Shown here: positions 45,602-54,917 of the stretch, piece after piece | Layout: each line of letters begins with the position of its first letter | How positions within the stretch are numbered: the stretch's first letter is position 1 | NCBI GenBank assembly: GCA_016177705.1 | Contig: JACOUT010000003.1 | Span: 310,001-374,000 of the forward strand | DNA: 64,000 nucleotides | Direction of reading: 5' to 3' | From: Deltaproteobacteria bacterium | GTDB taxonomy: Bacteria; Myxococcota; UBA727; VGSZ01 | The notes under the pieces: model-generated | Told to the model about the DNA's origin: nothing | The model's input: the letters and a program-made list of their open reading frames with translations, nothing else | Databases searched by the model: none | Translations under genes and position numbers: made by a program

Positions 45602-46632
45602 TGGGCGTGACCCTCCGGCGGAGCGGTGGTGCGCGGGACGCTAGCGCGGATCGACGAGGTGAGGATCAGCGCGAGGCCAAGGGCGAGCAGCAGCACCACC
45701 ACGGTGCCGGCGATGGCGGCGGCGAGCGCCTCGTGCAGGAAGATGGCGGCGCACATCGAGGCCACCGCCAGCGTCCAGGCGACGCGCACAATCGGGTGCA
45801 CGCGCTCGAGGTAGGGCCAGGCGAGGCCCATGAGAACGGGGCCGAGCACGGCGAAGTGCAGCGCGGCCACGCCGGTGGCGGCGTCGGTCGGCACCATGCC
45901 GAGCGCGAGCACGGCGGCGCCGAGCGCGAAGGCGAGCCACAAGAGGCGCAGCAGCAGATCGAGGCGCGAGCGCATCGCGACCACGAGCAGCGTCAGCGCC
46001 ACCGGCAACAGCAAGAGCGAGAGCTGCGCGAAGCCGAGCGCGACGGCGCCGAGCAGCGCGGCGAGGAGCCACAGCGGCTTCTTGGGCGCGCGCGCACCGA
46101 CGACGTGCAGCGCCGCCGGCACCAGCACGCCGAGCACCAGCACGCTCAAGAAGCTCTGCACGATGCTGGCGGACAGCGTCGGGTCTTTGCGCAGCGTGAC
46201 CGCGATGGCCGGGATGCACGCGGCGGCGACGGGGATGGCGAGCGGCGCGCCGAACAGCCAGCCGTCGCCGACGACGACCAAGCGGCGGCGACGCCAGGCG
46301 GCCAAGAGCCAGACGGCGAGCACGCCGGTGGAGCCCACGATCGCGAGCAGGCCGTAGCCCGAGAGCGCGAAGCCGACGTGCGCGGCGATGACGAACACGG
46401 CGTAGACGGGCGCGGTGAGCCGCGGCAGCGCGCCGTCCTCGCCGTAGGCGGCGAGCCAGGCGAGCGGCACCAGCGCACCATAGAAGCCGAGGTGCGTGTG
46501 CACGTGGCGCAGGTGCGTGAACTGCGCCACCAGCACATCGACCGCGCCGGCGAGCTGCCAGCGCAGGAACAGCCCCAGCAGCACGGTCGCTGCCAGGGCG
46601 GTGACGACGGCGGCGGCGCTCCTGCCGGACAT
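45598..46632 (-). CDS. Multi-pass membrane protein with His-rich motif
   Basis: A 344-residue protein of about ten helices, first in the pncB-pncA operon. Helix 1-2 carries FTHLRHVHTHLGFYG, a cluster of five His near residues 38-48 that resembles metal- or heme-binding sites of heme-copper-oxidase-like and NnrS-like proteins. No transporter family is recognised. Overlap with pncB suggests a role tied to NAD, such as uptake of a precursor or a redox partner, but that is inference from position. Confidence 0.7.
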   Translation of the reverse strand: MSGRSAAAVVTALAATVLLGLFLRWQLAGAVDVLVAQFTHLRHVHTHLGFYGALVPLAWLAAYGEDGALPRLTAPVYAVFVIAAHVGFALSGYGLLAIVGSTGVLAVWLLAAWRRRRLVVVGDGWLFGAPLAIPVAAACIPAIAVTLRKDPTLSASIVQSFLSVLVLGVLVPAALHVVGARAPKKPLWLLAALLGAVALGFAQLSLLLLPVALTLLVVAMRSRLDLLLRLLWLAFALGAAVLALGMVPTDAATGVAALHFAVLGPVLMGLAWPYLERVHPIVRVAWTLAVASMCAAIFLHEALAAAIAGTVVVLLLALGLALILTSSIRASVPRTTAPPEGHAQ

Positions 46633-46659
46633 GCGCCGCGTTCTACCCCACGCGCTCGG

Positions 46660-49600
46660 TCAGAGTGTCGGCACCAGGTCACCGCCGAGGTCGGGGTTGC
46701 AGCTATAGGTGGCCTCGAAGGCGGCCTGGTCGTAGGGATCGACCAGCGGCGTGCCGGCGGCGACCGTAACGGGGACGCCGTCGACGGTGAGCGTGCCGGC
46801 GATGTCGTTGGAGCCGCCATTGACGTAAACGCCGGCGAAGGCGTCGAGGTCGACGTTGGTGACGGTGACGTTGAAGGTCTTGGTGCCCGATTGGATGACG
46901 AGGGTGCCGCTCGCCATCGTCAGGTTCGACAGCGCGGCCACGCCGGTCTTGTTGGTATAGGCGTTGGTGAGCGCGCCGCTGGTTGCAGTAGACAGCGCGC
47001 CGCTGGTGGCCGTACTGCGGCCCGCCACCGGGTCCACCACCACGCTCGCCGTCCCCGTGACGGTCACGGCGGCTGCCACCGCCTCGGTGCCCACCTGGTC
47101 ATAGACGTTGAAGCCGGTGAAGGCGATGTTGTTCATGGTGAACGTGGCCGCGTCGCGGGCGATCGGGATCACGGGCGAGGTCGGGCTGCCGGTGAGGAAG
47201 CCGTCGATGGACTTGGTGGCGCTCGCAACCGCGAAGGTGCCGCCGCCCTTGGTGACGATGGGGCCGGTCGCGGGGCAGGTGGAGCTGAGCGGCGTGCCTG
47301 CCGGCAAGGTGACGCCGCAGTTGGCGTCGGCGGTCAGGAGCACGTTGCCCGGGGTGCCCGTCGTGCCGGTGATGACCGGCGCGGTCGTCGGCGCAGGGTT
47401 GGTGAAGCCGCAGGCCGCGGCGTCGACGTAACCCGTGGCCACGCCCGCCGCTTTGACGAGCAGCCGTGCGGCGCCTGCGCCGAGCGCGGTGCGGAAGGAG
47501 CAGCCGGCATCCGGCACCATCATCAGGTCGGCGTCGCAGGACTGGTAGGCGGCGTCGAACGCCGTCTGGTCGAAGTCGGGGTCGAGCGGCAGCGCCAGGC
47601 CCGTCAGCGGCACGCCCTCGGCGGTGATGTTGCCCAGCAGCGTGTTGGTGTCGGTGCCGTCGGTGCCGTTTTGCGCGGCCAGGTCACTCTCCGCGATGGC
47701 GACGTCGAAGGTGCCGCTGTCGCTGGTCACCGTCACCTGCGCCTGCGTCCACTCGACGCCGGAGAAGGTGCTGTTCGGGGTGGCGATGCTGCATGCGCCC
47801 GTGGTGAGATCGAGGCCGGTGCGCGGCCGCACCACGCCGTCGAGCACGCCGGTGTGCACCACCATGCTCGAGGTGGAGGTGGACGACACCACCGAGAAGT
47901 CGGTGAAGCCGAGGCTGAGCGTGAAGGTGGCGGGCTTGAAGCTGGTCGGCACGATGGGCTCGAGCGGATCGCCGGTGCGGAAGCCAGTGACGGCCTTGGT
48001 GCCGGTCACGACCACGGTGCCGCCGACGGTGGTGGTGGTGCCCGCGCAGTCAGTGGAGACCACGGTGTTGGCCGGCAAGGTGATGGTGCAGCCGGCGCCC
48101 GCCAGCGAGAAGGTCGCGGTCACGTCGTCGTCGCCGACGTCGCCGCCCGTGAAGCTGGGCGTGCCGCCGACCGCCGGGCTCGAGAAGCCGCAGCTCGTGT
48201 TGGCGTCGACCAGGCGCGTGACGGTGCCGAGCGTGCGCATGGTCAGGGACGCGGCGCCGGCGCCGAGCTGGCCGCCGAGCGCGACCGCGCATGCGTGCGA
48301 TAGCGGAGCGGCCAGATCGGCGTCGCACTGCCAGGAGTCGTCGAACGCGGCCTGGCTGAACTCGGGATCGAGGCCCGATGCGTCGCCGGGCACGTCGTAG
48401 GCGGTGCCGTCGATGGTGAAGCTCCCGTCGAGCAGGTTGACGCCAGAGGGGCTGTTGCCGTTGGCCGCCGTCAGATCCGAGCTGTCGGCCGAGACCGCGA
48501 AGGAGCCCGAGACCGAGGTGACCAGCAGGTCGCCGTTGCTCCACGCCACGTCCTCGAAGCCGACGTTCGGCGTGCTCACCGAGCAGACACCGGTGTCGGC
48601 GCCGACGTAGACCTGCGGCTTGACTACGCCCGCGAGCGTGCCGCTCCGGGCCAACAGCTCGTTGTCGTTCGCCGTCGAGCCGACCATGAAGTCGTCGGCG
48701 ACGATGCTGAGCGTGATGGTGGCCGGCTGATCGACGATGGGCACGATCGGGTTCTCGGCGCTGCCGGTGACGCGGCCCGCCACCACCTTGGTGCCGGTGA
48801 CGGTGACGCTGCCCTCGACCCTGGTCTGCACGCCCTCACAGTCGGAGTCGAGCATGGTGTTGGCAGGGAAGGTGAGGGTGCACGCCGTCGACGTGAAGCT
48901 GATCGAGCCCGAGCCGCCGGGCGCGCCGGTGAGCGTGGCGGCGCCCTGCACGGCCGTCGAGGAGAAGCCGCACGCCGTGTCGGCCTCGAGCAGCGAGGCG
49001 ACGGTGCCGAGCAGCTTGATCGACAGGCGCGCGGCGCCGTCGGCCAGGCGCGGCGTCAGGTCGACGCACGCGAAGCTCTCGGGCGAAGCCAGGTCGTCGG
49101 CGCAGGCGTAGCCGGCGGCGAAGTCGGCCGCGTCGTAGTCGGGGTCGAGCGCGCCGTCGCCGGTGACGTCGACGGCCGAGTCGAACACCGTCATGGTGCC
49201 GGAGATGGAGTTCTCCTCGGCGCCATTGACGCCGTTCTGCGCGCTGATGTCACTGGTGGTCACGTCGGCGTCGAACTTGTTGTCGGGGGTGTCGACGTAG
49301 AGTGTGGCGGCGCCGTAGGCGACGCCCGAAAAGGTGACGTTCGGTGTGGCCACCGCACAGGCGCCGCTCGACGCGGCGACGGCGAGGCGCGGCTTGGCGA
49401 CGGCGGCGATGGTGCCGCTCACCATGGTGAGCACGTTCTCGCTCTTGGAGTTGACCACGCGGAAATTGTCGAACGTGGCCTCGGTGATGGTGATGGTGGC
49501 AGCGTCGGGGCCGCCCGGCACCACCGGGTTCGTGGCGTCACCGGTGAGGATGCCGCCGACCGTCTTGGTGGCGGAGATGGTCACCTTGCCGCTGCCGGTG

Positions 49601-49932
49601 ACGGTGCCGCCGGTGCAGTCCTCGGAGATGGTGCTGTCCTCGCCGAGGTCGATCTCGCAGTCGGTCACGGTCCAGGTTACGGTGCCCTCGGAGCCAATGG
49701 CGCCGTCGATCACCGGCGCGCCGGCGACGGCAGTGGCGGCGAAGCCGCAGGCGGTGTCGGCGCTGACCAAGGAGACCATGGCGCCGACGTTGCGCACGGT
49801 CAGGCGCGCGACGCCTTCGCCCACGGTCTGGGGCGCACACGAGGGACAGCCGGAGAATGAGAGCAGCGCGACGGTTCCGGCGACGACGACGGACCAACGC
49901 TTGAGCATCGAGGTCATGTGCGCACCATGCAT
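46660..49932 (-). CDS. Giant lipoprotein with four tandem ~260-residue repeats
   Basis: ATG at 49932 gives 1090 residues; ATG at 49917 is the alternative. Lipobox SFSGC is near residue 28. Four homologous segments follow, each with the order CGF..AVxG, a Cys-xx-L strand, a DCxG motif, a TK.V.G..TG..xxPIVP block, SGTxxGVVxPR, CxVATPNxxF, and an SDLxAxNG tail ending LDPxFxxxAFDxxYxCDADL. A fifth partial copy ends the protein. The repeats look like Ig- or beta-sandwich-like extracellular domains. Not recognised as a known family; likely surface-exposed. Confidence 0.78.
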   Translation of the reverse strand: MHGAHMTSMLKRWSVVVAGTVALLSFSGCPSCAPQTVGEGVARLTVRNVGAMVSLVSADTACGFAATAVAGAPVIDGAIGSEGTVTWTVTDCEIDLGEDSTISEDCTGGTVTGSGKVTISATKTVGGILTGDATNPVVPGGPDAATITITEATFDNFRVVNSKSENVLTMVSGTIAAVAKPRLAVAASSGACAVATPNVTFSGVAYGAATLYVDTPDNKFDADVTTSDISAQNGVNGAEENSISGTMTVFDSAVDVTGDGALDPDYDAADFAAGYACADDLASPESFACVDLTPRLADGAARLSIKLLGTVASLLEADTACGFSSTAVQGAATLTGAPGGSGSISFTSTACTLTFPANTMLDSDCEGVQTRVEGSVTVTGTKVVAGRVTGSAENPIVPIVDQPATITLSIVADDFMVGSTANDNELLARSGTLAGVVKPQVYVGADTGVCSVSTPNVGFEDVAWSNGDLLVTSVSGSFAVSADSSDLTAANGNSPSGVNLLDGSFTIDGTAYDVPGDASGLDPEFSQAAFDDSWQCDADLAAPLSHACAVALGGQLGAGAASLTMRTLGTVTRLVDANTSCGFSSPAVGGTPSFTGGDVGDDDVTATFSLAGAGCTITLPANTVVSTDCAGTTTTVGGTVVVTGTKAVTGFRTGDPLEPIVPTSFKPATFTLSLGFTDFSVVSSTSTSSMVVHTGVLDGVVRPRTGLDLTTGACSIATPNSTFSGVEWTQAQVTVTSDSGTFDVAIAESDLAAQNGTDGTDTNTLLGNITAEGVPLTGLALPLDPDFDQTAFDAAYQSCDADLMMVPDAGCSFRTALGAGAARLLVKAAGVATGYVDAAACGFTNPAPTTAPVITGTTGTPGNVLLTADANCGVTLPAGTPLSSTCPATGPIVTKGGGTFAVASATKSIDGFLTGSPTSPVIPIARDAATFTMNNIAFTGFNVYDQVGTEAVAAAVTVTGTASVVVDPVAGRSTATSGALSTATSGALTNAYTNKTGVAALSNLTMASGTLVIQSGTKTFNVTVTNVDLDAFAGVYVNGGSNDIAGTLTVDGVPVTVAAGTPLVDPYDQAAFEATYSCNPDLGGDLVPTL

Positions 49933-50029
49933 GTGAGAAACCCCCGGTGCGGCCGAGATATGGCCGCAACCGGGGGCGCTGGTACCACGAGGCCCGAGGC
50001 CGCGCACTACCGCGCGGCCGTCGAAACCG

Positions 50030-51835
50030 TCAGCAGGGACCGTCGACGATGACGCCGGTGGGCGTGGTGTTGCCGGTGTTGCCGCCGATGGTCGAGATGC
50101 AGCCGACGAAGATGTCGGCGTTGGCGTTGCTCTCGAAGGTGGTGTTGGTGATGCTGACCGCGCTGCCCGTGTCGTTGAGCGTGACGCCGGCGCGGACGCC
50201 GAAGGCGTCCTCACCCGCGTGCCGCACGGTCGAATAGTTCAGCAACGAGCCGGTCAGGGTTTCCGGCCGAAACACGATGCCGAGCCAGCTACCGGCCGCG
50301 GGCGTGGCCTCGACGCTCTCGAAGATCACCGGCGAGCCGCTCGTGCCTTGCGCGATCAGGCCGCCGGGCTCGCCGCCGCCACCGATCTCGAACCATTCAC
50401 CGGTGGAGAAGCGCAGCGTCACGCCGCTCTGCAACGTCAGCACCGGGTTGGCGCTGCCGTTGACTTCGAAGCTGCCGACGACGCGCCAGGGCACGGGCTG
50501 GCCCACCCAGGTCGCGGCGCGGTCGAGCACGTCGCCCTTGAGGATGTTCTCGTTGACGCCGGTGTAGCTCTGGCCGGCGACGATCTGCGCCACCACGGTG
50601 GGCGGTACGTCCACGCCCGCCGGGCATGCCGAGAAGGCGTTGTCGGTGAACGGGCCGAACTCGAAGCCGTTGCCATCGACGGCGACGCCTGCCTGCGCGC
50701 ACTCGTTGAAGGTGGTGTGGTGCACCGAGACGCGCCCCACCGACGTCGAGACCACGTGCAGGCAGCCGTGCACGCCGAAGGCGTCCTGGCCCGCGTGCTG
50801 GATGGTGGCAAAGGCGATCTCGGTGCCGGTGCGGACGTCGTCGCGCAGCACCACGCCGAGCCAGTCGCCCGCCTGACCGCCGGCGGCCTGCACGCTCTCG
50901 AACACGATGGGCGCCGACGCGGTGCCGACGGCCACCAAGGTGGCCGGGTTGCCGCCGCCGGCCACCTCGAGCCACTCGCCGGTGTCGAAGCGCAAGACGG
51001 TGCCGGGCTCGATGGTCAAGGTGCAGCCGGCCGTGCTGCCGACGTTGAGCGAGTTGGTGACCCGCCACGGCATCGCCTGGAACACCAGCGTCGAGTCGGT
51101 CTCCACCGTGTCGCCGATCAGCTCGTTGGCGTCGACGCCGTTGTAGGTGACCGGCTCGGTGATGGCGCCGAGCGCGGTGGCGTCGACGCGCAGACCCACC
51201 GGCGCGTCCGTGATCGAGACGCGCGCGAACGACGCGAAGGTGAAGGGTGTCGTCATGGTCAGCGCCAGGCCGGCGGTGCCGGCGCGCTCGATGGTGAGAT
51301 CCTCGAGCGTGACGCGGCCCGCCTGCTGCACCTCGATCTCGAGCGAGCCGTCCTGGCCGTAGGCGTCTTGGCCGGCGCCACGGATGGTGACGTGCTTGAG
51401 GCTGGTGCCCGAGGTGGTGTCGCTGCGCAGCACGATACCGAGCCAGCTACCGGCGGCGGCCGCGGCGTCGCTCGAAGTGAAGACGATGGGATCGTCGGCG
51501 GTGCCGTCGGCGACCAGCGTGCCGTCGTTGACCTCGAACCAGTGGTTCGAGTCGAAGCGCAGCTCAACGCCCGGCTCGATGGTGACGGTGGCGCCGTTGA
51601 TGATCGAGACGTCCGCGTTGTCGACCAGGTAGGGGCTGCACGCGGCGGTCAGCGTGCGGTCGGTGTCGATGGCGCCCGACAGCTCGCAGTTGTCGCCCTC
51701 GCCCTCGCCTTCTCCCTCGCCCTCGCCTTCTCCCTCACCCTCGCCTTCCCCCTCGCCGATGGGAATGCAGAGGCAACCGTCGAGGACCGGCACGGCGGCC
51801 GTGGCGGCGATGAACGCTAGGTGGCTGATGCGCAT
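50030..51835 (-). CDS. Lipoprotein with GE linker and three-fold beta-helix repeats
   Basis: ATG at 51835 follows AGGAGG at 6 bp; 601 residues with lipobox VLDGC. A short Gly-Glu linker (from residue 27) leads to a beta-helix domain made of three related units, each with TIEPGVELRFDSNHWFEV-type, WLGIVLRSDT-type and AGQDAFG-type motifs (for example GSWLGIVLR, GDWLGVVLR, GSWLGIVFR). This resembles the right-handed parallel beta-helix of bacterial surface proteins and polysaccharide lyases. No catalytic residues assigned. Neighbour of the four-repeat lipoprotein, 97 bp apart. Confidence 0.82.
   Translation of the reverse strand: MRISHLAFIAATAAVPVLDGCLCIPIGEGEGEGEGEGEGEGEGEGEGDNCELSGAIDTDRTLTAACSPYLVDNADVSIINGATVTIEPGVELRFDSNHWFEVNDGTLVADGTADDPIVFTSSDAAAAAGSWLGIVLRSDTTSGTSLKHVTIRGAGQDAYGQDGSLEIEVQQAGRVTLEDLTIERAGTAGLALTMTTPFTFASFARVSITDAPVGLRVDATALGAITEPVTYNGVDANELIGDTVETDSTLVFQAMPWRVTNSLNVGSTAGCTLTIEPGTVLRFDTGEWLEVAGGGNPATLVAVGTASAPIVFESVQAAGGQAGDWLGVVLRDDVRTGTEIAFATIQHAGQDAFGVHGCLHVVSTSVGRVSVHHTTFNECAQAGVAVDGNGFEFGPFTDNAFSACPAGVDVPPTVVAQIVAGQSYTGVNENILKGDVLDRAATWVGQPVPWRVVGSFEVNGSANPVLTLQSGVTLRFSTGEWFEIGGGGEPGGLIAQGTSGSPVIFESVEATPAAGSWLGIVFRPETLTGSLLNYSTVRHAGEDAFGVRAGVTLNDTGSAVSITNTTFESNANADIFVGCISTIGGNTGNTTPTGVIVDGPC
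51694..51757 (-). repeat. Gly-Glu tract in the 51835 lipoprotein
   Basis: Read on the minus strand, GGx-GAx codons (from residue 27) give about ten Gly-Glu units before DNCELSG. It is the medium-length member of the GE-linker set in this window. Confidence 0.85.
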
Positions 51836-51963
51836 GATTCCCTCCTGGTCATGGTCGCTGCTGGCGACGACGTCGGTTCCGCGATCCGGTGGTGGATGGC
51901 AACCCCCGACCGGGTGGTCAGATGCGCGTGCGGCGTGATCGTCGCGCGACGTAGACTGGCGCG

Positions 51964-52422
51964 ATGGAGACGAGCGCTGCGGTACCGAGCCGCACCGAGC
52001 TGGTCGAGCGCGAGCTCGGCGAGCTGGCTGACGACGACATCGAGCACCTCGCCGAGGTGATGACGCGCTCCTGGGTGCGCACCAACCGCTTGAGCTTGGC
52101 GTCGGTGGCGGTGCCGTTCGGCGGCTGCACGGTGCTCGCAGGCTACGGCACGCCGGCGCTCGTCTCGGCGGGTATGGTGTTCGGCGCGAGCGCGCTGTTC
52201 GTCGGCGTCTTCGTGCAGGCGATCGCCAGCTCACTGTCCCGCCGCTCGCTCGCGCTCGAGGTCGAGAGCCTCGGCTATGGCAAGGCGGTCGGTCGCGAGG
52301 TGGGCGCCGCCTGGCTGCGCGCGATGCGCTCGTTCCTGCCGTGCTTCACGCGCCGCCAGAAGGTGCGGGCGTGCGTCAAGCAGCTCACCCGCGCACGGGA
52401 GCGCGCGCTGCCCTCGCGCTGA
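51964..52422 (+). CDS. Small membrane protein
   Basis: A 152-residue protein with an N-terminal helical region (RTELVERELGELADDDIEHLAEVMTRS) and two hydrophobic helices (ASVAVPFGGCTVLAGYGTPALV, GMVFGASALFVGVFVQAIASSL), then a basic C-terminus. No family recognised. Divergent from the beta-helix gene and convergent with tolQ. Confidence 0.6.
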   Translation: METSAAVPSRTELVERELGELADDDIEHLAEVMTRSWVRTNRLSLASVAVPFGGCTVLAGYGTPALVSAGMVFGASALFVGVFVQAIASSLSRRSLALEVESLGYGKAVGREVGAAWLRAMRSFLPCFTRRQKVRACVKQLTRARERALPSR

Positions 52423-52456
52423 CGCCCTTCGACGTCGACGTTCACGAGCCGTGCCG

Positions 52457-53182
52457 TCAGAAGAAGTGACGCCGCACGATGTTCATGAAGTCGGACGAGA
52501 AGTTGTCCATCTCGACGCCGAGCACCTTCATGCGCGAGGTGAAGAAGTTGTAGGCGATGACCGCGGGGATGGCGGCGAGCAAGCCGGCCGCGGTGGCGAT
52601 CAGCGCTTCGGCGATGCCGGGCGCCACCGTGGCGAGGTTGGCCGAGCCCTTGGCGCCGATCTCGGAGAAGCTCTTCATGATGCCGATGACGGTGCCAAAC
52701 AGGCCGATGAACGGCGAGGTCGAGCCGACCGTGGCGAGGAACGGCACCAGCCGCTCGAGCTCGGTCATCTCGGTGGTGGCGGCGCGGCGCAGCGCGCGCT
52801 CGACGTTCTCGGGGCCGCCGAAGACCATCTTGTCGACGGCCTCCCGCTCCTTCTGCTCGCGCTGCTTGACCTTGACCAGCTCTTGGTAGCCGGCGCGGAA
52901 CACCTGTGCGATCGGGCTCGTGCCGAGCTGCTCGGTCTTCTGGAAGATCTCGTCGAGGCGCTTGGACTGCCAGAACAGCTCGAGGAACTCGACGGAGCTC
53001 TTGCTCGCCTGGCGGATGGCCAGGTACTTGACGAGGATGATGCCCCAGCTCACCACAGAGAACGCCACCAGCAGCAGCAACACCGCGAACGCGGTGGGCC
53101 CCGAGTGCGTGAGCGTCGCCCACAGCGAGGCGCTCTCGCCCGCGGCCTGCGCGATCTGAACTGAGATGTGCTCGCTTCCCAT
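52457..53182 (-). CDS. tolQ: TolQ-type proton channel
   Basis: A 241-residue protein with the TolQ layout: N-terminal helix (TAFAVLLLLVAFSVVSWGIILVKYLAI), loop with FWQSKRLDEIFQ, and C-terminal helices LVPFLATVGSTSPFIGLFGTVIGIMKSF and GIAEALIATAAGLLAAIPAVIAYNFF, the pore blocks. It would energise the Tol-Pal or a gliding/Agl-type system. No tolR, tolA, tolB or pal lies beside it, so it is orphan. It follows rpsD in the same direction by 63 bp. Confidence 0.93.
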   Translation of the reverse strand: MGSEHISVQIAQAAGESASLWATLTHSGPTAFAVLLLLVAFSVVSWGIILVKYLAIRQASKSSVEFLELFWQSKRLDEIFQKTEQLGTSPIAQVFRAGYQELVKVKQREQKEREAVDKMVFGGPENVERALRRAATTEMTELERLVPFLATVGSTSPFIGLFGTVIGIMKSFSEIGAKGSANLATVAPGIAEALIATAAGLLAAIPAVIAYNFFTSRMKVLGVEMDNFSSDFMNIVRRHFF

Positions 53183-53245
53183 GGGCGCTGGATCCCACGG
53201 CGACCGCGGCGCGACAAGCGGATTGTCGCGCCGCAGACAGGCGGC

Positions 53246-53857
53246 TTACTTACCCGAGTAGTACTCGACGATCAGCTGCGGGTCCAAGTCGACCGGCACG
53301 CTGTCGCGCTCCGGCAGCATCCTCACCTTGACGATGCCGTCGGTGGCCTCGAGGTAGTCGGGCACCTTGAGGTTGTTCGGGTCCTTCTGCGCCTCGGCGG
53401 CCCGCGTCTTCATCTTCGACTTGTCGTTGAGCTGTACGGTGTCGCCGGCGCGCATCTGGTAGCTCGGGATGTTGACGCGCTTGCCGTTCACGGTGACGTG
53501 CCGGTGCAGCACCATCTGGCGCGCCGCCGCCATGGTGGGCGCGAAGCCCGCGCGGAACACCACGTTGTCGAGGCGCCGCTCGAGCAACTGCAGCAGCACG
53601 TGGCCCGAGTTGCCCTTGCCGGCGAACGCCTGCGCCACGTACTTGCGCAGCTGGCGCTCCGACAGGCCGTAGTGGAAGCGCAGCTTCTGCTTCTCCATCA
53701 GGCGCAGCGCGTAGTCGGAGAGCTTCTTCCTCTTGGTGGGCCCGTGCTGGCCCGGCGGGTAGGGCCGGCGCAGGTCCGGGTCGGTGCGCATCAGGCCCGG
53801 GATGGAGGTGCCGAGGCGACGGATGATCTTGAGGCGGGGCCCCGTGTAACGAGCCAT
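53246..53857 (-). CDS. rpsD: 30S ribosomal protein S4 (C-minus type)
   Basis: ATG at 53857 follows AGGAA; 203 residues. Typical blocks are ARYTGPRLKIIRRLG, APGQHG-like PPGQHGPTKRK, LSDYALRLMEKQKLRFHYGLSERQLRKY, and the S4 domain LERRLDNVVFRAGFAPTMAAARQMVLHRHVTVNG. The N-terminal Cys residues that bind zinc in the C-plus form are missing. It binds 16S rRNA early in assembly and can regulate its own mRNA. It stands alone, not in the alpha operon. Confidence 0.96.
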   Translation of the reverse strand: MARYTGPRLKIIRRLGTSIPGLMRTDPDLRRPYPPGQHGPTKRKKLSDYALRLMEKQKLRFHYGLSERQLRKYVAQAFAGKGNSGHVLLQLLERRLDNVVFRAGFAPTMAAARQMVLHRHVTVNGKRVNIPSYQMRAGDTVQLNDKSKMKTRAAEAQKDPNNLKVPDYLEATDGIVKVRMLPERDSVPVDLDPQLIVEYYSGK

Positions 53858-53880
53858 GGTCAACGTTCCTTTTTCGACGA

Positions 53881-53921
53881 GGTCGCCGCCGACCTTTGAA
53901 GAACTGCCCCGACCATCGGGG
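53881..53921 (-). promoter_or_regulatory. Hairpins in the rpsD leader
   Basis: In the 189-bp gap upstream of rpsD, GGTCG-CCGC-CGACC (53881-53894) and CCCCGA-CCA-TCGGGG (53907-53921) can each form a stem. S4 proteins bind and repress their own mRNA leaders in several bacteria, so this structured region is a candidate autoregulatory site. It could also be chance in GC-rich DNA. Confidence 0.35.
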
Positions 53922-54046
53922 AAGCGGACGGACGGCTGTCTGTCGGATCTCGTCGATCTGGCGGAAAGCCGTCGCTCGGATAGCGGCCGCCCCGTACGTC
54001 GTCAATCGGCGTTCGACGGCCTCGTCACAGCGGCGCCGCAGCGTCG

Positions 54047-54862
54047 TCACAGCCCCTGGTCGATGACCACCAGGCCGGCGCCGACGAGGAAGACGCCGGT
54101 GGCGGCGCCGACGCCGACCAGCCACGGCCCGCCCTGCTCGAAGCTGGTGCTGCGGTCGGCGGAGGCGCCGATGCCGCACACGACCGCGCCGATCAGGCCG
54201 AGCGCGAGCGCGCCGCCGCCGATGGCGGTGAGCACGGTGGGCTCGCGCGCGGGCGCGCCGCCCTCGATGACGACGTTCTTGGCACCGCTCGATGCGTCCG
54301 ACGCCCCAGTCACCGGGCCGCGCCAGAGCACGTTACCGTGGCGATCGTGCAGCACGAGCGTCAGGCCGTCGGTGGCGATGCCGGCGATGGTGTGCGTGGA
54401 CGACGGCCCGACCTCGAGCGGCACGCGCGCGACCTCGTCGTCGCCGTGGCGCAGCGAGGCGGCGCGCACCAGCACCAGGTCGTCGGCGACCAGGGTGACC
54501 TCGACGTGATCGGCCGTGACCACGGCCCGGCCGCGCAGCGGATCGGCGCCGCGCGCGGCGAGCGCGGCGGCGAACGCGTCGCCCTCGCTGTTGGGGGCGC
54601 CGCCCGAGATCCAGGCCGGCACGTCGGGGCTGACGCGCATGGCGACCGCGTAGCTGCGCTCGGCGCGATCGCGGTCGCCCTGCAGCTCGTAGCAGCGACC
54701 GCGCAACAGCCAGGCGCGTGCGAGCTCGTGCTCGTCGAGGTCGCCGGCGGTGAGCGCCTCTTGCGCGAGCTGACCGCAGCGCTCGTGCTCGCCGGCGCGC
54801 AGCGCGGCGTCGGCGTCGTCGAGCGAGCCGGCAGCCAACAGCACCAAGAGCGAGATGATCAC
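54047..54862 (-). CDS. TPR-like protein with two C-terminal membrane helices
   Basis: GTG at 54862, 271 residues. A signal-like start (IISLLVLLAAGSL) precedes TPR-type helices (about 12-80: DADAALRAGEHERCGQLAQEAL, RAWLLRGRCYELQGDRDRAERSYAVAM). A beta-rich middle (VTADHVEVTLVADDLVLVRAASL) and two hydrophobic helices near the C-terminus follow. It resembles exported Myxococcota proteins found near sensor kinases. Function unknown. Confidence 0.65.
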   Translation of the reverse strand: MIISLLVLLAAGSLDDADAALRAGEHERCGQLAQEALTAGDLDEHELARAWLLRGRCYELQGDRDRAERSYAVAMRVSPDVPAWISGGAPNSEGDAFAAALAARGADPLRGRAVVTADHVEVTLVADDLVLVRAASLRHGDDEVARVPLEVGPSSTHTIAGIATDGLTLVLHDRHGNVLWRGPVTGASDASSGAKNVVIEGGAPAREPTVLTAIGGGALALGLIGAVVCGIGASADRSTSFEQGGPWLVGVGAATGVFLVGAGLVVIDQGL

Positions 54863-54917
54863 GGCGCCAGCGTCCGCGGCCCATGCGCCACCCGCAAGGG
54901 GGAGGCGCCGGGCATGA

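Noticed and set aside
45601..48303. 900-codon open frame on the plus strand
   Set aside because: It lies opposite the confident membrane-protein gene and the repeat lipoprotein, and its composition (Arg, Gly, Ala, His, Asp) is the usual antisense pattern of GC-rich DNA.
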